A stretch of 16,565 nt of DNA from Bradyrhizobium sp. (GCA_028290305.1 JAQGKC010000288.1:1-16565), one strand, 5' to 3'. Counted from the stretch's first letter, positions 1-7,519 are shown. Numbers and translations are program-made. Notes: generated by a model from the letters alone, not told the origin.

Positions 1-126
1 CAGTGGCAGCAGCCCTCAATGCCAGACCGAGAAAGACACTGGGATGGAAAACCCCTGCGGAGGCGCTTGACGAGTTGCTGTCCCAAGTGAAAAAAACCAG
101 TGTTGCGACGACCGCTTGAGCCCGCC
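1..126 (+). mobile_element. Right end of an IS30-family insertion sequence (truncated by window edge)
   Basis: The only coding content is the last 38 codons of an IS30-type transposase, so the element enters from the left and ends close after the stop codon at 117-119. IS30-family elements usually carry the right inverted repeat overlapping or just after the transposase 3' end. The stretch around 100-126 is where it should lie, but without the left end the repeat and target duplication cannot be verified. The outer boundary given is an estimate. Confidence 0.55.
3..119 (+). CDS. IS30-family transposase, C-terminal fragment
   Basis: Frame 3 is open from the first base and encodes 38 residues ending at TGA 117-119. 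It contains LNARPRKTLGWKTPAEALDE, the typical end of IS30-family DDE transposases, where the arginine/lysine-rich NxRPRK-LG-WKTP motif lies just C-terminal to the catalytic core. The 5' part, including the HTH and the DDE residues, lies outside the window, so whether the enzyme is intact cannot be judged. The family assignment rests on that short motif, which is highly characteristic. Confidence 0.85.
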   Translation: MAAALNARPRKTLGWKTPAEALDELLSQVKKTSVATTA

Positions 127-155
127 GGGTGTTCCGGCTGAGCCTGTGGTTCCTG

Positions 156-204
156 CCCCGTGCAATCTTTTACGCACGGGGGCCATGGGTATCAGTCGAT
201 ACCC
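156..204. repeat. Two tandem hairpins downstream of the kinase and the IS end
   Basis: CCCCGTGC (156-163) pairs perfectly with GCACGGGG (174-181) around a 10-nt loop. GGGTATC (187-193) pairs perfectly with GATACCC (198-204) around a 4-nt loop. Neither is followed by a T-run on either strand. They could act as Rho-independent-like stops for the minus-strand kinase transcript, or belong to the IS insertion junction. A third weaker hairpin surrounds 217-238. Confidence 0.45.
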
Positions 205-374
205 GGTCTTCCCTGCGCCCTCTCGATGTCGAGGAGGGCCTTGAATTCTCGCAAAGCTCGGGCGTCGGCGCCGCGAGATCGTTCCAGCATGGCTGTTGCT
301 GTTTGATGGTCGAACCGGGACACATGCGCGTCGCTGCGAGCGCCGATCGAGCCGACGCTGCCCTTCGGAGGCAC
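192..374 (-). CDS. Hypothetical 60-residue protein (doubtful)
   Basis: This is a short minus-strand frame starting at GTG 374 and stopping at TGA 192-194, 30 bp downstream of the histidine kinase stop. The composition is protein-like (soluble, a helix-rich stretch near residues 27-50, no membrane segment), and third positions are G/C-rich as in neighbouring genes. An AAGGAG sequence lies upstream but only about one base from the GTG, too close for a good ribosome site. The stop codon sits inside the 187-204 hairpin. I recognise no family. It could be the 3' relic of an older gene cut by the IS30 insertion or a chance frame. Confidence 0.25.
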   Translation of the reverse strand: MPPKGSVGSIGARSDAHVSRFDHQTATAMLERSRGADARALREFKALLDIERAQGRPGID

Positions 375-404
375 TCCTTTTCAATCGCATTCGTGCTGGC
401 CCGA

Positions 405-2963
405 TCACGCCCCGCGCATCACCAATCGCAGATATTGCGCCAGGTCCGCACGGCGGTAAGGCTTGCCGATGATTGGAAACTCGTCTTCTGCCCCGTGCCT
501 TGCCAGCACATCGGCCGCATTGCCCGAGGTGAGGAGAACCTTGATGCTGCTGCACCGCCGCTTCGCTTCGCGGGCCAATTCGACGCCGTTGATGCCCTGC
601 GGCATCACGACATCGCTGAACAGCAGATCAAATCGTTCGCCGGCTTTCAGCATCTGGAGCGCCTCGGTGCCATTGTGGGCGCAAAGCACGTGATAGCCGA
701 GCTGGCGCAGCAACTCCGACGTGATGTCGAGGACATCCTCGTCGTCTTCGACCATGAGGATCCGGCCCGACCCCGCCGGGACGTCACGGATCTGAGTGAT
801 GTCCGCCGGCGGCGCGGGCGTCTGGGTCGATTTGGGCAGATAGAGACTGATGGTCGTGCCCACGCCGACGTCGCTCTCGATCGTCACGTGGCCGCCGGAT
901 TGACGGACGAACCCGTAGACCATGCTGAGACCGAGTCCGGTCCCTCTGCCGACCTCCTTTGTGGTGAAGAATGGCTCGAAGACCCGATCCAGAATCTCCG
1001 GGGCGATGCCGCAACCGGTGTCTCTCACGGAGAGCCTGACATAGGGGCCGGCCGCGATGCCGGCGACGGCGCCGTCCGGCAGCGTCACGTTGCGGACGTC
1101 GATCTCGAGGGTGCCGCCGCGCGGCATTGCATCGCGTCCATTCAGGGCGAGATTGAGCACCGCGGTCTCCAGCTGTGCCGGATCGGCGAGGCACAGCCAC
1201 AATTGATCCTCGGCAAAGAGCTTGACCTCGCAGCCTTCTCCGACCGCGCGCCGAAGCAGGTCCTGAAAGTCTTGAATGAGGGCGCCGGCGTTCACCGATT
1301 TCGGGTTCAGTGTCTGCCGGCGGGAGAAGGCGAGAAGCTGCGCGGTCAGCTTCGCGCCGCGGTCGGCGGCCTTCCGTGCGGCCGCCGCGAGCGTCCGGAC
1401 GCTGTCCTTGTCCGCGGCACGGTCATCGATCAGCTCGAGGTTTCCGGAGATGACCATGAGCAGATTGTTGAAGTCATGGGCGACGCCTCCCGTGAGCTGG
1501 CCGACGGCCTCCATCTTCTGGCTCTGATGGAGTTGCTCCTCGATCTGCCGGCGGGCTTCGAGGGCGTGCTTGTGCGCGGTGATGTCCCGGGCGAAAATGG
1601 CGAGACCTTCGCCGGATGGAAATGCGCTGACTTCGCGCCAGGACGCCCGCAATGGAAAGTAGGTTTCGAAGAAAGCCACCCGCTGCTCCGACATTGCCTT
1701 GCGAACCCGCTCTTCGGCGTCGGTGTTGGTGTCCGGAAATGCGTGCCAGAGGTTCATGCCGATGAGATCGCGGTCTTCGAAGATCTCGGCTTTGGCCCGA
1801 TCGTTCAGATAAGAGATGCTCCAGTTCCGGTCGATGAGCAGGACGCAGTCGGTCGTGCTTTCGAAGATGGTGGTGATCCGGGTTGCTGCGTCCTCGGCCT
1901 TTTCCTTCGCGTCGTAAAGCTCGCGCTCGCGTTCCTCGAGCGCGTCGGCCATGGCGTTGAACGCGCCGGCGACCCCGGCGATTTCCGAACATTTATCCTG
2001 GATCTGCACGCGGCGTGCAAAATCGCCAAGCCGCCACTGGTTGGCGGCCTCGACCAATTGACCGAGCGGGCGATGCATGAAGCGGCGGGCGCCAAGCCAT
2101 GTCAGCAGCAGCACCAGCGACGTACTCAGGATGATCATGAGGGCACCGCGCTGCGTGCGACGCTGGATTTCGCCGAACGCCTGCGCCTTGTCCAGACCGT
2201 AGGTGACAAAAAGCCCTCCGGACTCGGCCTGCAGAGGCGCATAGCCGACGATCCGTTCGACACCGTCGAGATCACGCGTGGTCATCGTGCCCGGGTGGTC
2301 GGCGTGCAAATATTGATCGCGGGGCATCTTGCGGCCGACGAAGCGGTCGTTGTCGGGGTAGCGCGCGAGATAGGTGCCGTCGCGGTCCGTGATGGCGAGC
2401 GTCGCGCCGGGAGGCCCGGCCATCTGAACGATGAACTTGGCCAGCCAATCCAGGCTGATCGCCGTGACGATGACGCCGGTCATTTGGCCGTCGTCACCGT
2501 AGAACGGCAACGCAAATGGGATGATCTTGATGCCGGTCAGCGCGCCGATCGAATAGCCGCCGACCGCGAATTCGCCGGTCTGGGTGGCGGTGACGAAGTC
2601 GGCGCGGCCTGCGACGGACGCGCTCTTGCCGCTGGTGGTGCAAAACGACTGGCCATTCATGTCAAAGACGAGGAAGGCGAGAAACGCCGGATAACGCTGC
2701 TTGATCGCCATCAGATAAGCACTGCAGGCCTGGGGGTCTTTCGCCTTGACCGCGGGCAGTTCCGAGAGCGCAATCAGAACCTGGCGAATTCCCTCGACAA
2801 TCTGCTGCTGTTCTGCGGCGGCGAGTTTGGCGAGACCAAGCGCCTGGTCTTGCACCTCCATCTGGCGCGAACGCCGCAGGTCGAACTCGTTGTACGACTG
2901 AACGGCAATCGCCGGGAGAAGTGCAACCGCCACCAGCAGGAACAGGCGTGACAATAAGGCCAC
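405..2963 (-). CDS. Membrane-bound hybrid sensor histidine kinase (dCACHE-HAMP-PAS-HisKA-HATPase-REC)
   Basis: The 852-residue protein has a TM helix at about 5-22, a large extracytoplasmic dCACHE-like sensor (about 30-270), a second TM helix (273-291), HAMP (about 291-345) and PAS (about 362-468). The HisKA H-box [11 protein letters not shown] gives phospho-accepting His496. The HATPase carries N-box Asn608, the DTGCGI G1 box at 648, FEPFFTTK and GRGTGLGLS. The C-terminal receiver has acidic residues at 740-741, phospho-acceptor Asp784 in FSDVVMP, Thr812/Ser813 and Lys834. All catalytic residues are present. The sensor presumably binds a small periplasmic ligand, the core autophosphorylates, and the signal passes to an unlinked phosphotransferase or regulator, since no cognate response regulator is adjacent. 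The start is GTG: an in-frame TAA lies one codon upstream and GGAAG sits 7 bases before it. Confidence 0.93.
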   Translation of the reverse strand: MALLSRLFLLVAVALLPAIAVQSYNEFDLRRSRQMEVQDQALGLAKLAAAEQQQIVEGIRQVLIALSELPAVKAKDPQACSAYLMAIKQRYPAFLAFLVFDMNGQSFCTTSGKSASVAGRADFVTATQTGEFAVGGYSIGALTGIKIIPFALPFYGDDGQMTGVIVTAISLDWLAKFIVQMAGPPGATLAITDRDGTYLARYPDNDRFVGRKMPRDQYLHADHPGTMTTRDLDGVERIVGYAPLQAESGGLFVTYGLDKAQAFGEIQRRTQRGALMIILSTSLVLLLTWLGARRFMHRPLGQLVEAANQWRLGDFARRVQIQDKCSEIAGVAGAFNAMADALEERERELYDAKEKAEDAATRITTIFESTTDCVLLIDRNWSISYLNDRAKAEIFEDRDLIGMNLWHAFPDTNTDAEERVRKAMSEQRVAFFETYFPLRASWREVSAFPSGEGLAIFARDITAHKHALEARRQIEEQLHQSQKMEAVGQLTGGVAHDFNNLLMVISGNLELIDDRAADKDSVRTLAAAARKAADRGAKLTAQLLAFSRRQTLNPKSVNAGALIQDFQDLLRRAVGEGCEVKLFAEDQLWLCLADPAQLETAVLNLALNGRDAMPRGGTLEIDVRNVTLPDGAVAGIAAGPYVRLSVRDTGCGIAPEILDRVFEPFFTTKEVGRGTGLGLSMVYGFVRQSGGHVTIESDVGVGTTISLYLPKSTQTPAPPADITQIRDVPAGSGRILMVEDDEDVLDITSELLRQLGYHVLCAHNGTEALQMLKAGERFDLLFSDVVMPQGINGVELAREAKRRCSSIKVLLTSGNAADVLARHGAEDEFPIIGKPYRRADLAQYLRLVMRGA

Positions 2964-2966
2964 TGC

Positions 2967-3128
2967 TTATCTTCCAGGATGAGAGCTCTGGATGTGGCAG
3001 GCCATCGGGCCCGTGCGTATCAAAAGAATGGTCAACTCCGTGCGCAACGCGCCGCGCGCCTTGGCCGTCCCCGCCGTTTGCGCCAGCCGGTCGACGACAT
3101 CTTGGATGGGATCCGTGCCATCTCTCAT
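2967..3128 (-). CDS. Small hypothetical protein (53 aa) directly upstream of the histidine kinase
   Basis: ATG at 3128 opens a 53-codon frame ending at TAA 2967-2969, one codon before the kinase GTG, so the two would be translationally coupled. The N-terminal part (DPIQDVVDRLAQTAGTAKAR) looks like an amphipathic helix, followed by a short hydrophobic stretch (TELTILLIRTG). Third positions are G/C-biased as in real genes here. The ribosome site is poor, only an A/G-rich stretch next to the ATG. I do not recognise the family. It may be a real small partner of the kinase or a leader ORF whose translation feeds ribosomes to the kinase start. Confidence 0.42.
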   Translation of the reverse strand: MRDGTDPIQDVVDRLAQTAGTAKARGALRTELTILLIRTGPMACHIQSSHPGR

Positions 3129-3176
3129 CTTTCTTACTTGGCCAGAAGGGGAGGTGCATTGGCCCTGTTACAGCGC

Positions 3177-3195
3177 GATTTCCACGCCGGAAATC
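3177..3195. promoter_or_regulatory. Perfect palindrome, candidate operator upstream of the kinase
   Basis: GATTTCC (3177-3183) and GGAAATC (3189-3195) form a 7-bp perfect inverted repeat with a 5-bp centre (ACGCC). It lies about 50-67 bp upstream of the 53-codon ORF on the minus strand, within the expected promoter region of the kinase unit. The binding protein is unknown. Confidence 0.45.
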
Positions 3196-3197
3196 TC

Positions 3198-3211
3198 GTT
3201 ACAACCGTAAC
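3198..3211. promoter_or_regulatory. GTTAC-N4-GTAAC palindrome, candidate operator
   Basis: GTTAC (3198-3202) and GTAAC (3207-3211) flank AACC and begin two bases after the previous palindrome. A further TGTTAC half-site is at 3166-3171. This clustering upstream of the minus-strand kinase unit suggests a dyad-binding regulator, but none can be named. Confidence 0.45.
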
Positions 3212-3260
3212 AATCGGGGAATAAAAAGCTGGCAGTGGTTCTGGCGCGCGCCGACCGGGT

Positions 3261-3332
3261 GCAGGTCATTCCAGAGCAGTCATTCCATAGCAGTCATTCC
3301 CCGAGCAGGTCATTCCCAGAGCAGGTCATTCC
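3261..3332. repeat. Five near-tandem copies of GCAG(G)TCATTCC
   Basis: GCAGGTCATTCC occurs at 3261, 3305 and 3321, and GCAGTCATTCC at 3276 and 3290, spaced 15, 14, 15 and 16 bp apart. The 2-4 bp spacers are AGA, ATA or CCGA/CAGA-like. The GTCATTCC core is the arm of a palindromic intergenic element common in Bradyrhizobium genomes (from memory). Here only one arm is repeated, without the complementary arm. Confidence 0.75.
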
Positions 3333-3598
3333 CGGAGGTGCTCCATCGTCCTCCTGGCTGCTTTGCGACTTGCGCCGTGTGCTGCCTAAAACGGCAGCAA
3401 GGCCTGTGGCGGTCATGGGGCCGCCGAGCCGTCCGACCTTGACGGGCGAGCCTCGGGCCCGAGATCGCTGTGCGATTGCGACGCTGCCGCCGACCGCCGC
3501 AGCCGTCGGCCAAAAACGCACGGTCTTTCTGCGGCTTGCCGGCAAAAGCCGCGAGAGTAGGGGAGCCCCGCGCAATTGCATGGCAAATGCCTCGACCA

Positions 3599-3614
3599 TG
3601 GCATGAACATTGCT
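3599..3614 (+). promoter_or_regulatory. Sigma-54 (RpoN) -24/-12 promoter
   Basis: TGGCATG-AACA-TTGCT matches the RpoN consensus TGGCACG-N4-TTGCW with a single mismatch. The essential GG (3600-3601) and GC (3612-3613) have the correct 12-bp register. It predicts transcription from about 3625, giving a 24-nt leader to the ATG at 3649. A direct repeat CATGGCA (3579 and 3597) overlaps it. No clear NtrC dyad is visible upstream, so the activator is unknown. Confidence 0.6.
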
Positions 3615-3648
3615 CCCGTTTGTTGCATCGTCAGCCATGGAATCCTGC

Positions 3649-4575
3649 ATGCTCACCCGTCGCAATTTGCTCGCAGCCGCCGCGCTGGCGGCGCCTGCTT
3701 TGGTTGCCAGAACGTCGCTTGGTCAGACCCTTCGCAAGGTGAAGTTGGGCACAGCGTTCACCACCACCACCAATGCCATGTTCCTGATGCCGGACCTCTT
3801 GAAGCCGGAGGGTGTCGAAGCAGAGATCATCACCTTCCCGAGTCTGGTGCAGCGGATGCAGGCCGTTGCGTCCGGGTCCGTGGATGTCGGCAATGGCGGG
3901 CTGTCCGCCACCATGCAGATCGCCACCAAGGGCTTCCCGATGGCGGTGCTGGCGGATGGCTGCGATGGCGGCTGGATGCTGCTTGCCAAGCCGTCCATCA
4001 CCAGTTTCTCCGAGCTCGCCGGCAAGAAAATCGCCGTGCAGAACGGCTCGATCGGTCTGGTCAGCCTCAACTGGAAGCTCCAGCACGAGGGTTTGACGGA
4101 CAAGGTCGAGCTTCTCTTTCTCGACAATCAGGACATGCCGGTGCCGCTCGCCCGCGGCGACGTCGACGCGATCTGCTGCTTCGAGCCCTACGTGACGTTT
4201 GCCGAGCTGAACGGCTTCGGCAAGAAGCTGTGGGTGCCATACGATACGCCGATGGGCAAAACCAATTTGGGGTTTGTTGCCAGCATACCCTTCATCAAGA
4301 AAGAGCCGGAGCTGACGAAGGTGCTGGTGCAGGCGCATGTGAAGGCCACCAACACGATGCGCGAAAATCCCAAGATCGCCGTCGAGACGACCATCAAGCA
4401 GTTCAACATGAGTCAGGAAGTGGCCGAGGCCTCTACCAAGAACCTGTTCTTCTCGGCCGACAGCGGCGCGGGATTCCAGGACGGCCTGAAAGCGCTGGCC
4501 GGCATGATGCTCACCAACAAGATGCTCGATTCCGAGCCGAAATGGGATGAGTTCATCAACACCAGTTTCATCTGA
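3649..4575 (+). CDS. ABC transporter substrate-binding protein (NMT1/SsuA/TauA-like)
   Basis: The 308-residue periplasmic binding protein begins with a twin-arginine-like leader (TRRNLL then an Ala-rich core) and a probable cleavage near residue 25. The mature part has the fold signature of the NMT1/THI5/SsuA family: a helix rich in small residues followed by ASGSVDVG (about 75-85), LAGKKIAVQNG (about 123-133) and DVDAICCFEPY (about 171-181). These proteins deliver nitrate, sulfonates, taurine, pyrimidine precursors or aromatic acids to the permease; the substrate here cannot be read from sequence. ATG 3649 is chosen because GGAA precedes it at good spacing and the sigma-54 start site would fall near 3625. 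ATG 3637 is a second option. The stop overlaps the permease start as TGATG. Confidence 0.9.
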   Translation: MLTRRNLLAAAALAAPALVARTSLGQTLRKVKLGTAFTTTTNAMFLMPDLLKPEGVEAEIITFPSLVQRMQAVASGSVDVGNGGLSATMQIATKGFPMAVLADGCDGGWMLLAKPSITSFSELAGKKIAVQNGSIGLVSLNWKLQHEGLTDKVELLFLDNQDMPVPLARGDVDAICCFEPYVTFAELNGFGKKLWVPYDTPMGKTNLGFVASIPFIKKEPELTKVLVQAHVKATNTMRENPKIAVETTIKQFNMSQEVAEASTKNLFFSADSGAGFQDGLKALAGMMLTNKMLDSEPKWDEFINTSFI

Positions 4576-5336
4576 TGCGGCTCGGCGCGTTCGTCGGACT
4601 CGTTCCGATCATAGGCCTGCTGGCGTTGTGGCAGATCGCCGTGGCCGTGCATCTCTACCCGCCGGTGCTGCTGCCGCCTCCGACCAAGGTGGCGGCGGCG
4701 TTCGCGCTCTATGGACCGTCGATCGCCGCCAACACCTTGGCGAGCGTGACCCGTGTGCTGGTCGGCATCGGCCTGGCATTTTGCGTGGCCGTGCCGGCGG
4801 GTCTGTTGATCGGACGCTATCCGGCGCTGGACCGGCTGTGCGACTGGTCGATCCAGACCTTCCGCTCGGTGCCGCCGATCTCACTGATCCCGATGGCGAT
4901 GCTGTTCTTCGGCATCGGCGACACGCCGGCCATCGTGCTGATCTTCCTGTCCGGACTTTGGCCCTTGTTGTTGAACACCATCTTCGGCGTTCGCGGCATC
5001 GAGCGCACGATGCTGAAGGTCGCCACCGCGGCAGGCGCCAGTGAGGCGTTGATCCTGCGCGACATCATCTGGCCGGCGGCTTTGCCCAACATCTTCACCG
5101 GCCTGCGGCTGGCCGTCGGCGGCGGCTGGCTCACGGTGGTGACGGCTGAAATGATCGCGGTGAAGTCGGGTCTCGGCTACATGATCTTGAACGCACAGAT
5201 GACGTTTCGCGCCGAACTCGTTTTTGCCGGAATTTTCGTCATCGGCGCCATCGGGCTATTGGGCGATTTCGCCGTGCGCAAGCTGCGCCAGCGCGCCTGT
5301 TCGTGGCAGGAGGGCCTGACGGCCAGCGCCAATTGA
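4575..5336 (+). CDS. ABC transporter permease (SsuC/NrtB/TauC type)
   Basis: The 253-residue inner-membrane protein has about six hydrophobic segments and the BPD_transp_1 cytoplasmic EAA loop, seen as TAAGASEALILRDIIWPAAL (151-170), which docks on the ATPase. Typical family motifs RSVPPISLIPMAML (97-110) and GLRLAVGGGWLTVVTAEM are present. Length is normal for the family. The ATG overlaps the previous stop by one base, showing translational coupling with the binding protein. It works as a dimer with the ATPase encoded next. Substrate specificity is unknown. Confidence 0.93.
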   Translation: MRLGAFVGLVPIIGLLALWQIAVAVHLYPPVLLPPPTKVAAAFALYGPSIAANTLASVTRVLVGIGLAFCVAVPAGLLIGRYPALDRLCDWSIQTFRSVPPISLIPMAMLFFGIGDTPAIVLIFLSGLWPLLLNTIFGVRGIERTMLKVATAAGASEALILRDIIWPAALPNIFTGLRLAVGGGWLTVVTAEMIAVKSGLGYMILNAQMTFRAELVFAGIFVIGAIGLLGDFAVRKLRQRACSWQEGLTASAN

Positions 5337-6094
5337 CCGGCTTCATCGAATGCATCGACGTCGGCAAGATCTATCAAGGCCGCACCGGCGACGTGGAGGC
5401 TTTGCGCGGCATTTCGATCGTCTGCGCGGCGGGTGAATTCGTCTGCCTGCTGGGCTTGTCCGGCTGCGGCAAGAGCACGTTGCTGCAGATGATCGCAGGC
5501 CTCGAGACGCCGAGCACCGGACAGATCATCGTCGATGGACGGGAATTGGATGGCCCGTCGCGCTCCACCAGCATCGTGTTTCAGGACCATGGCCTGTTCC
5601 CGTGGCAGACCGTGCGCGCCAATGTCGAATTCAACATGAAGGCGCGCGGCATCGTCGCCGCCGAGCGGCGCACGCGGGCCGAGGAAATGCTGGAGCTGAC
5701 GGGGCTGTCCGCCTTTGCCACGCGCTATCCACACGAATTGTCCGGCGGCATGCGCCAGCGCGTCGGCATCGCGCGGGCATTGACCACAAAGCCGCGCGGG
5801 CTGTTGATGGACGAGCCGTTCGGCGCGCTCGACGCCCAGACGCGCGGCCGCCTGCAGTCCGAGCTTCTCGATATCTGGGCGGCGCAGCGCACCACGGTGC
5901 TGTTCGTAACCCACAGCATCGATGAAGCGGTTTTCCTCGCCGACCGTATTCTGGTGTTCACCCCGCGCCCCGGCCGCCTGTCGGCCAACGTGACGGTGGA
6001 TCTGCCTCGTCCGCGCGATCCGCGCAGCGAGGCTTTTGCAGAGGTCGCGCGGGGTCTGCGGACGGCCCTTGGCACCGATGGCGGCTCGGAATGA
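5303..6094 (+). CDS. ABC transporter ATP-binding protein (SsuB/TauB/NrtD type)
   Basis: A complete ABC ATPase of 263 residues if started at GTG 5303. It has Walker A GLSGCGKST (51-59), Q-loop Gln94 in VFQDHGLFPW, signature LSGGMRQR (146-153), Walker B GLLMDEP (166-172) and switch His204 in VTHS. The Q-loop FPW pattern is typical of nitrate/sulfonate/taurine importers. The start is uncertain. GTG 5303 lies inside the permease, while TTG 5333 overlaps the permease stop and would give 253 residues starting just before the conserved core. The only strong Shine-Dalgarno-like sequence (AGGAGGG, 5308-5314) fits neither start well. It powers the importer formed with the two preceding genes. Confidence 0.92.
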   Translation: MAGGPDGQRQLTGFIECIDVGKIYQGRTGDVEALRGISIVCAAGEFVCLLGLSGCGKSTLLQMIAGLETPSTGQIIVDGRELDGPSRSTSIVFQDHGLFPWQTVRANVEFNMKARGIVAAERRTRAEEMLELTGLSAFATRYPHELSGGMRQRVGIARALTTKPRGLLMDEPFGALDAQTRGRLQSELLDIWAAQRTTVLFVTHSIDEAVFLADRILVFTPRPGRLSANVTVDLPRPRDPRSEAFAEVARGLRTALGTDGGSE

Positions 6095-6163
6095 AACGTC
6101 CGATCGGCTATCCTGCCGCCGCAATCCATCCGCGATCGATCAACGGCTGAAACGGAGCTGACC

Positions 6164-7045
6164 ATGGCTTTTGCCACCACCGACGACGGCGTACGGCTGT
6201 ACTATGAGGAAACCGGCAGCGGCGCGCCGATCATCTTCGTGCATGAATTCGCCGGCGATCATCGCAGCTGGGAACAGCAGCTTCAGCATTTCGGCAGGCG
6301 CTACCGCGCCGTCACCTATGCCGCGCGCGGCTATCCGCCGTCGGACGTGCCGGAAAATCCGGCGTCCTACAGCCAGAACCGCGCAGCCGACGATATTCTC
6401 GCGGTGCTCGATCATCTCGGCATCGCAAAGGCGCATGTCTGCGGTCTCTCGATGGGCGGTTACGCGACGCTGCATTTCGGCTTTCGCCATCCGTCACGCG
6501 CCTTGTCGTTGTGCGTGGCCGGCTGCGGCTACGGCGCCGAGCCGACCATGCGCGAGCAGTTTCGCGCCGAAGCCGACGCCGTGGTGGCGTCGATCCGCGC
6601 CGACGGCATGGCGGCCTTTGCGTCCCGCTATGCCTACGGCCCGACCCGCGTGCAGTTCGAAGCGAAAGACCCGCGCGGTTTCGCGGTCTTCAGGGAGGCG
6701 CTGGCCGAGCATTCGGCGCTCGGGGCCGCCAACACCCAGCTCGGCTGCCAGAAGGAGCGGCCGTCGCTCTATGACCTGCAGAAGGAGATGGCCGGCCTTA
6801 CGGTGCCGACCCTGATCCTTACCGGCGACGAGGACTGGCCCTGCCTGGCGCCGGGGTTGCTGATGAAGCGCACCATCCCCTCGGCGGCGCTCTCGGTGAT
6901 GCCGAATTGCGGGCATACCATCAATCTCGAGGCGCCGGCCCTGTTCAACGACATCGTCGGCGACTTCATCGCCCAGGTCGATGCCGGCCGCTGGCCGATG
7001 CGCGATCCGCGCGCCATGTCGGGCTCCATCACCGGCATTCGCTGA
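6164..7045 (+). CDS. Alpha/beta-fold hydrolase
   Basis: The 293-residue cytoplasmic protein has the alpha/beta hydrolase fold. Oxyanion-hole motif HEFAGDHRSW starts at 27, the nucleophile elbow GLSMGG places Ser96, the acid is Asp222 or Asp224 in LTGDEDWP, and the base is His251 in CGHTINLE. Family members with this layout cleave esters, lactones or C-C bonds (for example enol-lactonases and dienelactone or meta-cleavage hydrolases). The substrate is not evident. ATG 6164 is preceded by CGGAG at good spacing. The gene follows the importer ATPase by 69 bp with no terminator between, so it is probably the last gene of the transporter operon and may cleave the imported compound. No signal peptide is visible. 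Confidence 0.88.
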   Translation: MAFATTDDGVRLYYEETGSGAPIIFVHEFAGDHRSWEQQLQHFGRRYRAVTYAARGYPPSDVPENPASYSQNRAADDILAVLDHLGIAKAHVCGLSMGGYATLHFGFRHPSRALSLCVAGCGYGAEPTMREQFRAEADAVVASIRADGMAAFASRYAYGPTRVQFEAKDPRGFAVFREALAEHSALGAANTQLGCQKERPSLYDLQKEMAGLTVPTLILTGDEDWPCLAPGLLMKRTIPSAALSVMPNCGHTINLEAPALFNDIVGDFIAQVDAGRWPMRDPRAMSGSITGIR

Positions 7046-7082
7046 TGCTCGCGGGGCGGATCGCGCGCGGGGGAATGCGCCT

Positions 7083-7109
7083 GCTTCGGCGGCTTATTTT
7101 CGCCGAAGC
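7083..7109 (+). terminator. Hairpin terminator after the hydrolase operon
   Basis: GCTTCGGCG (7083-7091) and CGCCGAAGC (7101-7109) form a perfect 9-bp stem with the loop GCTTATTTT, 38 bp after the hydrolase stop. There is no clear T-tract after the stem, so termination may be Rho-assisted. The position between two plus-strand genes fits an operon end. Confidence 0.6.
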
Positions 7110-7171
7110 GCAACCTTCATCCTCGCTCTCGCATTAGCTCACGTTCCTGTTCGAGGAAAGCCGCAGACGCG

Positions 7172-7519
7172 ATGATGCCCGTTTCAGCCCCGAAGCGTCC
7201 TACAATCGGCCAGCTGGCGCGGGCGCATACCTTTCGATTCCTGACGATGGTCGCGACCTGGATGCTGATCTTCGCCTCCTTCGTCTATCATCCGGAGTGG
7301 ATCAGGGATTGGCTGCGGTTCATGACCCATTCGATCGAGACAATCGCGGACCAGTTCCCGGAGCCTTGGGGCTCCCGCTTCGAGGTGATGCTCAAGGAGA
7401 TCGGCGGGGTGATCTGGATTCAGATCGCGTCCGCGATCGTGCTCTTTCGCCTGCTGATTTGGGTGCCGTTCCATCTTTGGCGGCTGCGGCGAGAGCGACG
7501 GCAGCGCATGCCGGAATGA
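7172..7519 (+). CDS. Small two-helix membrane protein of unknown function
   Basis: The 115-residue protein has hydrophobic helices at about 22-39 and 78-99, separated by an amphipathic Trp-rich segment (PEWIRDWLRF, 41-50), and a strongly basic tail (RLRRERRQR). By the positive-inside rule both ends would be cytoplasmic with a loop of about 38 residues outside. ATG 7172 is preceded by GAGGAAAG with rather long spacing, so the adjacent ATG 7175 is equally possible. Its stop lies 8 bp from the convergent L,D-transpeptidase stop. I recognise no named family; proteins of this shape are common hypotheticals in the group. Confidence 0.7.
   Translation: MMPVSAPKRPTIGQLARAHTFRFLTMVATWMLIFASFVYHPEWIRDWLRFMTHSIETIADQFPEPWGSRFEVMLKEIGGVIWIQIASAIVLFRLLIWVPFHLWRLRRERRQRMPE

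Larger units (their letters stand above)
3140..3648. other. Intergenic region between the divergent kinase and ABC-transporter units
   Basis: About 500 bp without a convincing gene. It holds the two kinase-side palindromes (3177-3211), a five-copy GCAG(G)TCATTCC repeat (3261-3332), a hairpin with a 7-bp stem (GCGGCTT 3531-3537 with AAGCCGC 3546-3552) and the sigma-54-type promoter at 3599-3614. Several frames are open for 60-120 codons on both strands, but they are Arg/Pro/Ser-rich, lack ribosome sites and show no recognisable domain. Confidence 0.7.

Noticed and set aside
129..2951. 940-codon plus-strand open frame
   Set aside because: It lies antisense to the histidine kinase, which has every expected domain and motif. 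Lack of stops on the opposite strand is a by-product of GC-rich codon use, and the translation has no recognisable domain.
3261..3332. CRISPR array
   Set aside because: Repeats are only 11-12 bp with 2-4 bp gaps, so there are no spacers, and no cas genes are present.
3235..3665. Overlapping 120-codon frames on both strands upstream of the ABC importer
   Set aside because: They run through the tandem repeat and the sigma-54 promoter, and their composition is unlike the flanking genes.
5177..6124. 315-codon minus-strand frame opposite the ABC ATPase
   Set aside because: The plus-strand ATPase has complete Walker and signature motifs; the opposite frame has none.
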